Origin: Ilyomonas sp965277535
GTDB lineage: Bacteria > Bacteroidota > Bacteroidia > Chitinophagales > Chitinophagaceae
Length of the DNA: 64,000 bases
Assembly (NCBI GenBank): GCA_965277535.1
Contig: OZ255825.1
Span: 4,216,001 to 4,280,000, forward strand
Direction: 5' to 3'
The position numbers and the translations under genes are program-made. Positions within the stretch are counted from its first letter, which is position 1. Each line of letters begins with the position of its first letter. The notes under the pieces are model-generated. The model searched no databases. It worked only from the letters and a program-made list of their open reading frames with translations, and had not been told where the DNA came from. This document shows positions 35,366 to 45,456 of the stretch, piece by piece.

Positions 35366-38300
35366 ATCGTATCAAAACAACAGTTCCTTTATAGTGAAAC
35401 AACTCGCCGGTATCGCAAATAATTTCTGCATAATACACATATGTGCCGGGCGGTGCAGGTACATTTTTAAATGTGCCATCCCATCCGTCAGAAGAGGATT
35501 GGGTATCGGTTATGTGTTCTTTTTCATACAACAATTCTCCAAGCCTGTTAAACACAGCAAAATGTTTTATTTCTTTAATACCGTTGCCTAAAATGGAAAA
35601 GCGATCATTTTTTCCATCGCCGTTCGGCGTAAAAGCTGAAGGCGCATTAACGAGGCTGCCTTTGCAAAGGATAGCAACCTGAACTGTATCATAACTTACG
35701 CAGCCGGTATTATTGGTTGCTTTTATAACATATTGTATGTCCGAATGTGGAGTAACAACTACAGTAGCACAGGTGTCGCAATTCAGAAACTGGTCTGGTA
35801 TCCACTGCCAATGCGTTATGTCGTTGCTTCCCGTCGCTGTGAGTGTTGTAGGTTCGCCGGCAAATGTAGTAACATCAGCACCTGCATTCACAGTTGGCAA
35901 TGTGGCGGTAAGCACTTGTATAGTGGCTGTATCAGCAAAACAACCGGCATTGTCAAATCCAACAACCGCGTAGATTTGAGGCAAATACGTTGATACCGTT
36001 GGGTTCGCAATCGTTGTGTTGCTTACATCATTGTTTAACCATTGATATGTATCCGCACCCGATGCGTTCAATTGCGCAACGCCACCCGGGCAAATGTAAA
36101 CAGGCGATGGTGTGATTACTTTAAAACGTTGTGTAACGGCAATCGCAACCGAATCGTTGCCAACACAACCGGCTGCGTTTGTCACCTGGACAAAGTAAGT
36201 GGTAGCTGTATCTGGAAAAACATAAGGCGTAGCTGTATTGCCACCTGCAATATGTTGTTTAGGAATCCAGTTAAATACATCGCCATCATGCGCTGCTAAC
36301 TGCACAGAATCGCCTTCACAGATGTGTGCGCTTAACGGCGATGCATTGACCATAGGATTTGCATTTACCATGATTACATGCACTGTGGTATCATAGCATC
36401 CATGGTCATTTACAATTAATGACACGGAATCCAAACCGGGTATAGTAAATTGTTTTAGCGGTGTTTTTTGCGCCGTTGATGTATCGCCATTTGGAAAGAG
36501 CCAGTTCCATTGTACCGTTCGTGTTGAGGAGCCTGTAAATGAAGCGGAATCGTTCTGACAAATCTTGTTTGGTCCTGCAATAAATGCGCGTGGTGTTGGC
36601 TGAATCGTAATACTATCTCTTGTAATATCGGTGCAGCCGAACTGTGAAGCTCCGCTCAATATCACTTCATATTTTCCCGGCTTATTGTACACAAACGAAG
36701 CTGTTTGGGTGTTAGCGGTATCGTTACTTATGCCTGTTCCGAAGCTCCAGTGATAGGTGAGCGGATAGCCTAAGGTTTTGGCTTCGCTTACCGTTTTCGG
36801 GTTGAAAATGAGCAGGGAAGAATCGCAGGCAACCTGCGCATTCATGTTGATTTGCAGGTGCAAGGTATCGACAATGATAGGTTTCGTTAAAAAGAACGGA
36901 AACTGGCAATTGCTGCTGTCTTTTACAATCAGCGATGGTGTATAAACGCCCGCTGTTAAATATCGGTGTGATGCGACTGTATCGTTGTTGTTTATCAATG
37001 TTCCATCACCAAAATCCCAGGTAAATTGTTTTGTGTTAGAACCAATCGCTTGCAGCGTAATCAGTTCCGAACCGCAGGCAAACGGCTTCACTGCCTGCAA
37101 CTTTGCAAAGGGCCCTTTTATTGTTATCCATTGAAAAACAGAATCTATCGTTCCATCAATAAAATAACCATACAACGTTACTTTATAAATGCCTGGTTTG
37201 TTATAAATATGACCTGCATTGTTTAAGTTGTCGGCAGTTGTACTATCTCCAAAATTCCAACTTATCCTTACTGTATTGATAGATGTATTTACAAAGGAAC
37301 CAATCACCGGCGGACATCCGCTGTTGGGGTTTATATAAGCTGTAGTGTACGTAAAAGAAAGATTTGGATTTTGAACATACACAGTCTGCGATGTGGTGTC
37401 GGCGCAATGTTGCGTAGCATTCGTGGCAATTAATACAACAGTATCAATGCTTTCTTTTCCATAACTATGAACAACCGAATCAGCAAAAGGTTGATTGCTA
37501 AGTATGCCGCCATCGCCAAACATCCAGGTATAAAAAGTTACAGAACCATTCGTGTTGGTAGTATCTGTTTGGTTGTAAAAAGAAATATTGGTTGCAGGTA
37601 AAACAGGATTTTGCGAAATACTGAAAGCAGCCACAGGCCCCGAAATGCTGACAATGTTAGAATCGAGTGGTGTTGACGATGTACACCCATTGGCATCAGT
37701 AACTGCAAGCGTTGCATTATAACTTCCTGGTTTTGGATAACTGTGCGCTACAGATGTGCTTTGTACTTTGGTTTCGGATGAACTATCTCCAAAATTCCAT
37801 TGCCATCTGATAATGGGAGAGTTATGGCTCGGCTTCGATTCATCAACAAAAACAACCGGCGTTTTAAAACAGGAAATTTGGTTTTGCACAAAAAACAGAG
37901 CTATGGGACCCAATGCTTCAAAAGGTAAATAATTGCTGGTATCCTGGCAGCCAAAAGATTGTGATGTGGTAATTACACGAAGCGATTTTTCAGCCACACT
38001 CAAATTGTTTAAGTCAATGTTGAACGAGTTTTGAGCCGTCTGTTCCGTTATGTTAACACCGCCTGCAAAATGTGTGGTATCGGTATATTGAATGGTGGTA
38101 ATATCGTAGCCCAACGTAAACGGAGAGGTAAATGGATTGTTTTCTAAATTAGATAAACTTGTATGCAAAGTATCACTACTGCAAAACCGGCTTTTTGTTG
38201 CTGCAAGGCGTGGGTTTTGTTTTAATAAAACATTCATAAATACCGAATCCGTTGCCGAACAAGTTCCGTTGGTTGCAGTTAACGAAATGTGGTAAGTTCC

Positions 38301-40277
38301 GGTGGCTTTGTATTCGTGCACAATGGGTTCTTGTGCCGAATCATAATTATAGGGTGCGCTGCTATCACCAAAGTTCCAACTGTAATGCAGCGCCCTGTAA
38401 GAGGCTTCTGTAAATGTTACCAGGCCGCGCGTTCCATCGCAGGTATTTTGTGCGCTTGCAATGTGTGGAAATGGCGGCAAAACTGTAATATAAGCCGGTT
38501 TCGTAACCGTGTCGGTGCAACCGTTATTGCTAATGATTAAAGTTACAGAATAAGTAGAATCATGCTGATAACGATGCGAAAAAGGCGGCGGCAGCGAATC
38601 GTATTCAACGCCATCGCCAAAATTCCAGGTAAATGTTCCTGCAAGATTGCTTCCGGTTACGGTAAAAAAAACGGGGTTATTTCCGCAAACCGGATTGGGA
38701 GAAGCCGAAAAATCGGCCTGCGGTTTTTGATATACGTCAATTATATAATTAGCAGTATCGCTGCAGCCGCCCTTGGTTGTATAATGTAAAACCACATTGT
38801 ACTCACCAGGTGCAGTGAATGTATGTTTGGGTAACGCGTCGGATGAAGAGGTGCCATCGCCAAAATCCCAATTGTATGTTGAAAGAGTATCGGTTGTAAC
38901 AGCCATAAAAGTTGTGGTTTTTGTATCACAACCTAAGTGGCCATTTGAACTGCTGATGGTAACGGTTGATTTTTGTACCGTTACAGGCTTTGTAATTTGT
39001 GCCGTACAGCCGTTGGTGCCGGCAGTGGTGAGTGTAACATTATAAGTGCCATTGGCATTGTAAAAATGCGATGTTGTTTTACCTGTGGCTGTTCCATCGC
39101 CGAAATCCCATTGCGTGTTTGTTGTATTTTTTGATGTATCTGTAAAATCAACTGTTACAGGCGCACCACAGCTTCCTTCAGGTTGCACAACAAAGCCAGA
39201 CACTTTAGGCGCCTGTTGAATGGTAATTGTTTTTGTTGCCGTATCAGGGCAGGTTTCATACACATTTATCAATTGTAGTTTGTAATTGCCCGGTGCTGTA
39301 AATGTGTGTCGCAACTGGTGAGACGCCGTATCGTTGGAAGGCGTGCCATTCAGCAGCCAGCTCTCAGTGGTTGCAGTTGGCGAACTGCTGTCGGCAAATG
39401 AAAGGGGTGTATTCTGACAGAATGTAGGAGGTAACGTAAAGGCCGTGTGGAAATCAGCGACATTAATATCGTTTACCAAAGTTGTATCTGAAGTGCAGCC
39501 ATCGGGACTGGTAGTTGTTAGCTTAACAATATAAATACCACGCTGCTTGTAGAAGTGTTTCGGTTGTTGTGCCGAAGAAGTATCTCCATCGCCAAAATCC
39601 CAATGATAAGAGAGTGAACCAATGCCTGCACTGTTGTTTGTAAAATTCACGGCATCACCGGCTTTGCAAAGCACCGTTTTGTTCGTTTTAAAAGAAGCAA
39701 TTACTTGTGGATAAATAGTTATCAGTTGTGGCTTTGAAGCGGTGCTGAAACATCCATGACTATTGGTAACAGTAAGGCTGGGGCTAATACTGTTTCCAAT
39801 GGTATAAGTGTGAACCTGTGGAGTAGTGCCATTTTGTGCAATGCCATCACCAAAATCCCACGTATAAGAACTAATACTACCATCGCCTGGCTGAGAATTG
39901 GAAATAAATGTAACTGCCAGCGGAGGACAACCTTTTGTAACGTCAACCGAAAAATCAACCAGCGGCTTTTTATAAACCGTTATCTGCATTGATTTTGAGG
40001 ACTTAATAATACCTTCTGTTACTATTAGTGTTACCGTGTATGTGCCTTCGTTATTGTAGGTGGTTCCAGGGTTTTCTAAAGCTGAACTGTTAGTGTTACC
40101 AAAATCCCAGGAGTAGGTAGCAGCATTTGAAAAACCAGTGGAAGCATTGGTGAAAGAAATGGTAAGCGGCGAACAGCCCGATGTTTTATCAGCGGTGAAG
40201 TTGGCTTGCTGCGCCACTGCCGATAAAAAGGGGCAAAACAAAACCAACAATAACCAAAAGCATTTCCAGCAGGGCAT
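35364..40277 (-). CDS. Giant PKD-repeat surface protein with T9SS type B (gliding) sorting domain
   Basis: A 1637-residue secreted protein. After a signal peptide (LLLVLFCPFLSAVAQ) come about fourteen PKD-type beta-sandwich repeats, each about 85-110 residues, visible by recurring W(D/N)FGDG motifs. The last 90 residues are a gliding motility-associated (T9SS type B) C-terminal domain: SAFTPNGDGKNDRF, then YVYYAEIICDTGELFHYKGTV. It is likely an adhesin or matrix protein on the cell surface. It is monocistronic with its own terminator at 35321-35365. The repeats diverge, so they are old, not recent tandem copies. Confidence 0.92.
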   Translation of the reverse strand: MPCWKCFWLLLVLFCPFLSAVAQQANFTADKTSGCSPLTISFTNASTGFSNAATYSWDFGNTNSSALENPGTTYNNEGTYTVTLIVTEGIIKSSKSMQITVYKKPLVDFSVDVTKGCPPLAVTFISNSQPGDGSISSYTWDFGDGIAQNGTTPQVHTYTIGNSISPSLTVTNSHGCFSTASKPQLITIYPQVIASFKTNKTVLCKAGDAVNFTNNSAGIGSLSYHWDFGDGDTSSAQQPKHFYKQRGIYIVKLTTTSPDGCTSDTTLVNDINVADFHTAFTLPPTFCQNTPLSFADSSSPTATTESWLLNGTPSNDTASHQLRHTFTAPGNYKLQLINVYETCPDTATKTITIQQAPKVSGFVVQPEGSCGAPVTVDFTDTSKNTTNTQWDFGDGTATGKTTSHFYNANGTYNVTLTTAGTNGCTAQITKPVTVQKSTVTISSSNGHLGCDTKTTTFMAVTTDTLSTYNWDFGDGTSSSDALPKHTFTAPGEYNVVLHYTTKGGCSDTANYIIDVYQKPQADFSASPNPVCGNNPVFFTVTGSNLAGTFTWNFGDGVEYDSLPPPFSHRYQHDSTYSVTLIISNNGCTDTVTKPAYITVLPPFPHIASAQNTCDGTRGLVTFTEASYRALHYSWNFGDSSAPYNYDSAQEPIVHEYKATGTYHISLTATNGTCSATDSVFMNVLLKQNPRLAATKSRFCSSDTLHTSLSNLENNPFTSPFTLGYDITTIQYTDTTHFAGGVNITEQTAQNSFNIDLNNLSVAEKSLRVITTSQSFGCQDTSNYLPFEALGPIALFFVQNQISCFKTPVVFVDESKPSHNSPIIRWQWNFGDSSSETKVQSTSVAHSYPKPGSYNATLAVTDANGCTSSTPLDSNIVSISGPVAAFSISQNPVLPATNISFYNQTDTTNTNGSVTFYTWMFGDGGILSNQPFADSVVHSYGKESIDTVVLIATNATQHCADTTSQTVYVQNPNLSFTYTTAYINPNSGCPPVIGSFVNTSINTVRISWNFGDSTTADNLNNAGHIYNKPGIYKVTLYGYFIDGTIDSVFQWITIKGPFAKLQAVKPFACGSELITLQAIGSNTKQFTWDFGDGTLINNNDTVASHRYLTAGVYTPSLIVKDSSNCQFPFFLTKPIIVDTLHLQINMNAQVACDSSLLIFNPKTVSEAKTLGYPLTYHWSFGTGISNDTANTQTASFVYNKPGKYEVILSGASQFGCTDITRDSITIQPTPRAFIAGPNKICQNDSASFTGSSTRTVQWNWLFPNGDTSTAQKTPLKQFTIPGLDSVSLIVNDHGCYDTTVHVIMVNANPMVNASPLSAHICEGDSVQLAAHDGDVFNWIPKQHIAGGNTATPYVFPDTATTYFVQVTNAAGCVGNDSVAIAVTQRFKVITPSPVYICPGGVAQLNASGADTYQWLNNDVSNTTIANPTVSTYLPQIYAVVGFDNAGCFADTATIQVLTATLPTVNAGADVTTFAGEPTTLTATGSNDITHWQWIPDQFLNCDTCATVVVTPHSDIQYVIKATNNTGCVSYDTVQVAILCKGSLVNAPSAFTPNGDGKNDRFSILGNGIKEIKHFAVFNRLGELLYEKEHITDTQSSSDGWDGTFKNVPAPPGTYVYYAEIICDTGELFHYKGTVVLIR

Positions 40278-40630
40278 TTTTTTTATTTAAAATCTTCTTA
40301 GCAACTATTCAATCACTTAACACTCAATCTAAGAAAGTTTTGAGTTCTTTTTCGATGGGGAAAATAGAATACCCTAGATGCGACCCGATAAGTTACAAAT
40401 TTAGCGTTTTTCATAAACAGCGTTTCAATCCCGACAGAAAGCAACAATTGTGCTAAATACGACTTCTGTTTTCATGTTTCGTAGCTTTCACTGAATATTA
40501 GTTGCATTGCATTGTTATGGAAACTTTTTTATCAAGTATTCATTTATCCTTCGACTTTTTTAAATGCTTTGTTCCTCACTTCTTAATTACATTTTACTTT
40601 TACAATGCTTTTTTACAACGGAATACAATA

Positions 40631-41056
40631 ATGGCAATGAAAAATGAAATAGATGTAGTTGATAAAATTTTAAACGCGTGTAACAAACACCTGCAATTTG
40701 ATTTGTTTGTAATGAGCTTGATGCATCAATACGAGGAGCGTGGAAGTCTTAGCAAAAAGCAATTGCAGGGATTGTATTACAAAGCGGAAAAAGTTGCTGA
40801 TATACCGGCTAACTGGCTGGCTACACTGCAAGCAAAAATTTCTAAAATGCCCAATCGCTTTAAATCCGAAATACCCATTGCAACAAAGGCTTTGTACGAA
40901 AAAGATGAGCGTGTTGGCAAACTAATCAACGACATTTTGCTGCGCTATCCTCAACACAAAAGAGTTTTGTTTTTACAAAGCAAATACAACAATAATGAAG
41001 CCTTGAGCAGTAATGAAATTACCGAACTGGAACGGTTTGCAAAGTTGTTGTTGTAA
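40631..41056 (+). CDS. Hypothetical helical protein
   Basis: A 141-residue predicted cytoplasmic protein that I do not recognise. Start chosen at MAMKNEIDVVD (40631) because the upstream in-frame part to 40502 is a hydrophobic run without charge pattern. The sequence is helical and basic, with DLFVMSLMHQYEERGSLSKKQLQGLYYKAEKV and a C-terminal EITELERFAKLLL. The gene upstream is divergent and the lipoprotein gene follows 88 bp later. The middle (SLSKKQLQGLYYKAEKV) slightly resembles small zinc-free adaptor domains, without certainty. Confidence 0.5.
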   Translation: MAMKNEIDVVDKILNACNKHLQFDLFVMSLMHQYEERGSLSKKQLQGLYYKAEKVADIPANWLATLQAKISKMPNRFKSEIPIATKALYEKDERVGKLINDILLRYPQHKRVLFLQSKYNNNEALSSNEITELERFAKLLL

Positions 41057-41144
41057 ATTAAAAGGCCATTAAATATAGCTGAAAGAATAACATTTGCTTC
41101 TCACTGCATGTTTATGTTTAGGTAAATCCAAAATTAATCTGAAC

Positions 41145-41786
41145 ATGAAAAAAAGAGGCGCATTTGTTTTTGTTTATTTTCTTTCTGTTGTAATGTTTTT
41201 GTCCGGTTGCACAAAAATTTCTGATTTTAATTTTAGCAACATGCCGTCCAATGTAACCACCGTAAATGGAGCCGGTAATTCATCCAAAACAAAACCTTTT
41301 ACGAGCTATGTAATTGAAACAGGCAATCATTATTGCGACGGTAATTATTATCCGCCATTTGCCGATACAGCTTTGTATTTTACTGTTGTGTTTGATAGTT
41401 CTGCCATCTATCACTTCACTGATCCGGCCACGATGTACGACAACAACAAGCTGTATGGTTTTGCAGATAACAACAGTTTTCATCAGCAGTTCAGCGCAAG
41501 GTTTGGATGGCGTTGGTTTAATAACGAACTACAATTGGCTGCGTACACTTATAATAAAGGTGTTGTTAGCATCGTGCAATTAGGCAAGGTTGATTTAGGT
41601 GTTGAAAACAAATGCGCTATCGTTGTGAAAGGCGATCATTACAATTTTGTTTTAAACGGAATTACTACTTCTGTTCCGCGAGCAAGCACAACCAAAGAAG
41701 CCTCCGGATACAAGTTATATCCTTACTTCGGCGGCGATGCTACAGCACCACATAAAATCACTATCTTACTAAGAGACGGAAACTAA
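41145..41786 (+). CDS. Hypothetical lipoprotein
   Basis: A 213-residue protein starting MKKRGAFVFVYFLSVVMFLSGC, with lipobox Cys22. The mature part is rich in aromatic and small polar residues (YFTVVFDSSAIYHFTD, FSARFGWRWFNNE) and looks like an all-beta domain. No family recognised. The upstream part of the open frame (to 41094) is not convincing. A strong terminator follows at 41899. Confidence 0.55.
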   Translation: MKKRGAFVFVYFLSVVMFLSGCTKISDFNFSNMPSNVTTVNGAGNSSKTKPFTSYVIETGNHYCDGNYYPPFADTALYFTVVFDSSAIYHFTDPATMYDNNKLYGFADNNSFHQQFSARFGWRWFNNELQLAAYTYNKGVVSIVQLGKVDLGVENKCAIVVKGDHYNFVLNGITTSVPRASTTKEASGYKLYPYFGGDATAPHKITILLRDGN

Positions 41787-41898
41787 AGCACAACTAAGAT
41801 GTTAGATTGATGATTGTTGAAAACCGCAACAGTAAAGGGCTTTAGCCAGTAACGATACAATAATGTTCAATTGGAAGAGTAGAAATATGTGCAAAAAC

Positions 41899-41937
41899 AA
41901 AAGGTGAGAAGCCATTGAAAACTTCTCACCTTTTTTA
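41899..41937 (+). terminator. Intrinsic terminator after the hypothetical lipoprotein
   Basis: AAAAGGTGAGAAG (41899-41911) pairs with CTTCTCACCTTTT (41922-41934) and runs into TTT. A GCAAAAACAAA motif copy (41891-41901) overlaps the left foot. On the minus strand it could also serve the convergent isomerase gene. Confidence 0.85.
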
Positions 41938-41977
41938 TTCAATCAAAAATCTAAAATCCTAAATCAGCAATCCATTT

Positions 41978-43354
41978 TTATTTGCTTGCATTAGCAAGAT
42001 TCGCTGCGTTCCACCAATCTTTAATGCTGCTGCAGGAGGCATAATTTTTATCAATGTTGATGTAATAAGTAGGAATATGATCTTTAAACCATTTTTCCAA
42101 AACCTGCATTTTCTTTTGTTCCAAAGCTTGTTTGGCAATGCGGTCGTAATCGTCTTTCATATTCTCAACATGAGGTTCTGTGCGACTTCTAAAATACACA
42201 ATACGCACACCTTGCATACCGCGCTCGTTGGTGAAAGCAACCGGACGGGAAATATCACCTGGTTTCATATTTTTTAACTGAAGTACAAGGTCTTTATCCA
42301 ACTGGTCAATGGTTACATCAGGAGAGCCGTCTTGGGCAGTTACGGCGCCACCTGTAAATTTACTGTTGTCGTCATCGCTAAATTTATTGACTGCAGTGCT
42401 GAACGACATTTTATTTGCCCCGATATCATTGCGAAGGCTATCAAGCTTGCCTTTTGCAATGTCCAGTTCGGTATTTGTTACCGGCGGAATCATTAAGATA
42501 TGACGAATGATGGCATCATCACCAGAGCGGCTTACCATTTGAATGAGGTGCAAGCCAAACTTACTTTTTACAACCGGCGAAATTTGTCCTTCTTTCAATC
42601 GCCAAACCGCAGCCATAAAAGCTGGGTCCCACTGCTTATCGTTTCGGTTGATACTGTATTGTCCGCCGCTTTCTTTGCTGCCCGGGTCCTGCGAATAAAT
42701 GCGTGCCAGCGCATCAAACTTTTTCGAGCCGCTTTCTACTTGTTTTTTTAAGTCCAGCAATTGATTGCCAACGTATTCTTCTACATCTTTATTGGCTTTT
42801 GGCATCATTACAATCTGGCTTACTTCCAACCGGCTTTCAAAAAACGGCAAACTGTCTTTTGGAATTTTTGAGAAGAAATCTTTCACTTCTGTTGGCGTTA
42901 TTTTTACATTGTCCAGAATCTTACTGCGCATCTGGTTTGCCATCTGCCGTTCTTTAAACGGAGCACGGTTGTCTTCTTTAATTTGATAGATGGTTTTGCC
43001 GGCAATTTCTTCCAGGGCTTCCTTACTGCCATACATCTGAATAAAGCCGCGAACCTGGTTATCAAGCAAGGCATCCAAATCTTCATCCGATACCGGCAAT
43101 GAATCTTTTTCAGCTTGTAACATCAAGGCTTTTTGTATCAACTGGCCTTCTAAAAAAGCACATTCAGGATCGGGTGGTAACTGTGCATCCTGACCTTGCC
43201 GTTTGTAATCGGCAATGGCATTGGTAATATCGCTTTGCAAAATAATTTTATCGCCTACCTGTGCAATGATTTTATCGGCAATCACCCGCTGCTGTGCGTG
43301 AACAGAAATTGATGCAAAACAAAACATTGCACCTGCAAACAAAACTTTCTTCAT
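41978..43354 (-). CDS. Periplasmic SurA-like peptidyl-prolyl isomerase
   Basis: A 458-residue protein starting MKKVLFAGAMFCFASISVHA (43354); starts 9 or 21 bp upstream are possible. After the signal peptide comes a SurA N-terminal helix domain (IIAQVGDKIILQSDITNA) and two parvulin-type regions (LEVSQIVMMPKA...GGQYSI, then IIRHILMIPPVT...GGAVTAQDG). It likely helps fold outer-membrane proteins. Neighbours are not related by function. Confidence 0.85.
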   Translation of the reverse strand: MKKVLFAGAMFCFASISVHAQQRVIADKIIAQVGDKIILQSDITNAIADYKRQGQDAQLPPDPECAFLEGQLIQKALMLQAEKDSLPVSDEDLDALLDNQVRGFIQMYGSKEALEEIAGKTIYQIKEDNRAPFKERQMANQMRSKILDNVKITPTEVKDFFSKIPKDSLPFFESRLEVSQIVMMPKANKDVEEYVGNQLLDLKKQVESGSKKFDALARIYSQDPGSKESGGQYSINRNDKQWDPAFMAAVWRLKEGQISPVVKSKFGLHLIQMVSRSGDDAIIRHILMIPPVTNTELDIAKGKLDSLRNDIGANKMSFSTAVNKFSDDDNSKFTGGAVTAQDGSPDVTIDQLDKDLVLQLKNMKPGDISRPVAFTNERGMQGVRIVYFRSRTEPHVENMKDDYDRIAKQALEQKKMQVLEKWFKDHIPTYYINIDKNYASCSSIKDWWNAANLANASK

Positions 43355-43554
43355 AGTAAACATAGAGATTGTCAAAAATAACCATTGCAGCAGAGTGCAA
43401 ACCGAACGTGAAACCTTTTAACAAACAAATAAAGGGAAAACAACTATGGGAGATGTTTATTTTGGAAGTAAACTGTCGCCGTCATTCCGCAAGACTTGTC
43501 CCGATTCTATCGGGATGCCCTCAGCACGAACTCAACTTTCAACGAGATAGCGAG

Positions 43555-43718
43555 GGCTTTGTGCGGAATCTGCTCTCCTTAGTTTGAACAAGTTGCAATG
43601 CTATGAATTCATTTACTTATATTCCATCACATCCATAAATCAATCATCAGATTCCGCACAAAGCCGCCGGCAAGTTTGATTACAATAAAGTCATCGTGTT
43701 GGCGGCTTTGTGCGGAAT
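43555..43718. repeat. Nested inverted repeats (GCGGAAT-type palindromic element)
   Basis: GGCTTTGTGCGGAATCTG at 43555-43572 is the exact reverse complement of 43648-43665, and 43651-43668 is the exact reverse complement of 43701-43718 (18 bp). Three related units thus alternate in orientation in a 354-bp gene-free gap. A further CGTCATTCCGC (near 43482) and a TCCCGAT/ATCGGGA hairpin (near 43498) lie just upstream. No gene is seen in 43376-43729. Confidence 0.8.
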
Positions 43719-43729
43719 GACGAGAACAT

Positions 43730-45223
43730 TCATAAAAGAAACCTTTCCAGTTCAGTAACCATCTTTCTGTCATTACTCAAGCGCGGCAGTTTGTTTTGTC
43801 CGCCCAGCTTTCCAATGGATTTCATGTAAGTGATAAAGCCATTTTTTTGTACTGCTCTTATCTTTAGTTTTTGAAGAATACTCCCGGTGATTAAATCATC
43901 GTAATACACATTTTTGCTGCGCAGATTGTCATCTACTTTTTGGGCAAAAACAAACATGTCTTTGGGTGCTTCCCCAAATTCAATAAACCATTCGTGATAA
44001 CTTTTGCCTTTGCCTTGCTCTACCATCGGGGCAACCGTAAATTCAACGATATGAACATTGTCTTCCCCCGCAGCTTTCATCAGAGCAGCTTCCACTTCTT
44101 CTGCAATTACATGCTCTCCAAAAGCGGAGATGTAATGCTTGGTTCTTCCTGTTACTGCCAAACGATAGGGATTTGTACTTACAAACTTTATTGTATCGCC
44201 AATATCATAACCCCACAAGCCAGCATTGTTGTTAATGATAAGTGCATAGTTTTCACCCAACCTAACATCCTTCAAGCTAAGGCGGGTTGCGCTTTCTGAG
44301 CCAATTTCAGCAGCCGGAACAAATTCGAAAAAAATGCCTGATGCCGTATTGAGCAACAAGCCCTGATGTTCAATCGTATCCTGAAAAGCAAAGAAGCCTT
44401 CTGATGCCGGAAAAGTTTCAATAGAATCTATTTTTTTACCAATGGTGTTGAACAATTTAGCTTTGTAAGGTTCAAAGTTTACACCGCCATAAACCATTAC
44501 AGAGAAGTTGGGGAACAAGTCTTTTATTGGTTTGCCGCTTACCCCTTGCAATCTATCGAAATACATTTGCATCCATGGTGGAATGCCGCTGATTAACGTC
44601 ATGTCCTGGTCAATGGTTTCTTTTACAATGGCATCTAATTTTGTTTCCCAATCGTCAATGCAATTGGTTTCGTATGATGGCAATTGGTTGGTGCGCAAAT
44701 AGCGCGGTACATGATGGTTTACAATGCCACTCAATCTTCCCGTTGGAATACCTGCTACTCTGTCAAGAACAGGGGAGCCGCTTAAAAAAATCATCTTGCC
44801 TTTTGTAAAATCGGCATTACCTTTTTGGGCGATGTAACAAAGCAGTGCATTGCGGGCTGTGTCAATATGATTATCTATCGAATCTTTTGAAATGGGAATA
44901 TATTTTACACCGCTTGTTGTGCCACTGGTTTTGGCTAAATAAAGAGGCTTGCCTTTCCATAGTACATTGTGTTTGCCTTCCTTTATTTTTTCGATGTATG
45001 GCTTCAGTCCTTCATAATCGCGAAGCGGAACCTGCTGTTTAAAGTCATCATACGTTTTGATTGAATCAAAACCATGGTCTTTTCCAAACTGCGTATTTTT
45101 TCCAACCTTAATTAATTGTTGTAGTATAGCTTCCTGGTCCTGTACAGCCGTTGCTATGCCTTTTTGAAGCCTGTTAAAAACATAATTGGCAAAAGGTTTC
45201 GCCAGCGAAGATTTGATGCTCAT
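43730..45223 (-). CDS. GH3-family acyl-adenylate/amide synthetase
   Basis: A 497-residue member of the GH3 (auxin-responsive promoter) family of acyl-acid-amido synthetases (unrelated to glycoside hydrolase family 3). The ATP-binding motif is LAKTSGTTSGVKYIP near 101-115, and the family pattern ends with TELERFLL. In plants these enzymes conjugate amino acids to acyl acids; bacterial substrates are unproven. A consensus -7 box lies 23 bp before the start, and a ten-copy heptamer array lies directly upstream of the box. Confidence 0.85.
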   Translation of the reverse strand: MSIKSSLAKPFANYVFNRLQKGIATAVQDQEAILQQLIKVGKNTQFGKDHGFDSIKTYDDFKQQVPLRDYEGLKPYIEKIKEGKHNVLWKGKPLYLAKTSGTTSGVKYIPISKDSIDNHIDTARNALLCYIAQKGNADFTKGKMIFLSGSPVLDRVAGIPTGRLSGIVNHHVPRYLRTNQLPSYETNCIDDWETKLDAIVKETIDQDMTLISGIPPWMQMYFDRLQGVSGKPIKDLFPNFSVMVYGGVNFEPYKAKLFNTIGKKIDSIETFPASEGFFAFQDTIEHQGLLLNTASGIFFEFVPAAEIGSESATRLSLKDVRLGENYALIINNNAGLWGYDIGDTIKFVSTNPYRLAVTGRTKHYISAFGEHVIAEEVEAALMKAAGEDNVHIVEFTVAPMVEQGKGKSYHEWFIEFGEAPKDMFVFAQKVDDNLRSKNVYYDDLITGSILQKLKIRAVQKNGFITYMKSIGKLGGQNKLPRLSNDRKMVTELERFLL

Positions 45224-45245
45224 ATATGGTGAACAAAAGTTAGGG

Positions 45246-45253
45246 CAAAAGTA
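45246..45253 (-). promoter_or_regulatory. Consensus -7 box of the GH3-family gene
   Basis: On the minus strand 45253 to 45246 reads TACTTTTG, a perfect TAnnTTTG match, 23 bp before the ATG at 45223. The position of the -33 element falls inside the heptamer array. Confidence 0.6.
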
Positions 45254-45260
45254 TGCGAAT

Positions 45261-45330
45261 GTAAGATGTAAGATGTAAGATGTAAGATGTAAGATGTAAG
45301 ATGTAAGATGTAAGATGTAAGATGTAAGAT
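45261..45330. repeat. Tandem array of ten GTAAGAT heptamers
   Basis: Exactly ten perfect copies of the 7-bp unit GTAAGAT (ATCTTAC on the minus strand) over 70 bp, with no variants. It begins 7 bp upstream of the -7 box of the GH3-family gene and lies between that gene and lipB. Perfect repetition implies recent or ongoing copy-number change by slippage. Confidence 0.95.
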
Positions 45331-45456
45331 GTGAATTAATTTAACTGATGAAGATAGCTTTTGTTTTTGCACCTTTTTTATAAGCCAGATCGCCGATGCA
45401 AAAACATCGTACATCCCACATCGTACATTGAATCACATTGAATTAATTTTGCCCTG

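Noticed and set aside
45261..45330. Heptamer array as a CRISPR
   Set aside because: The units are contiguous with no spacers and only 7 bp long.
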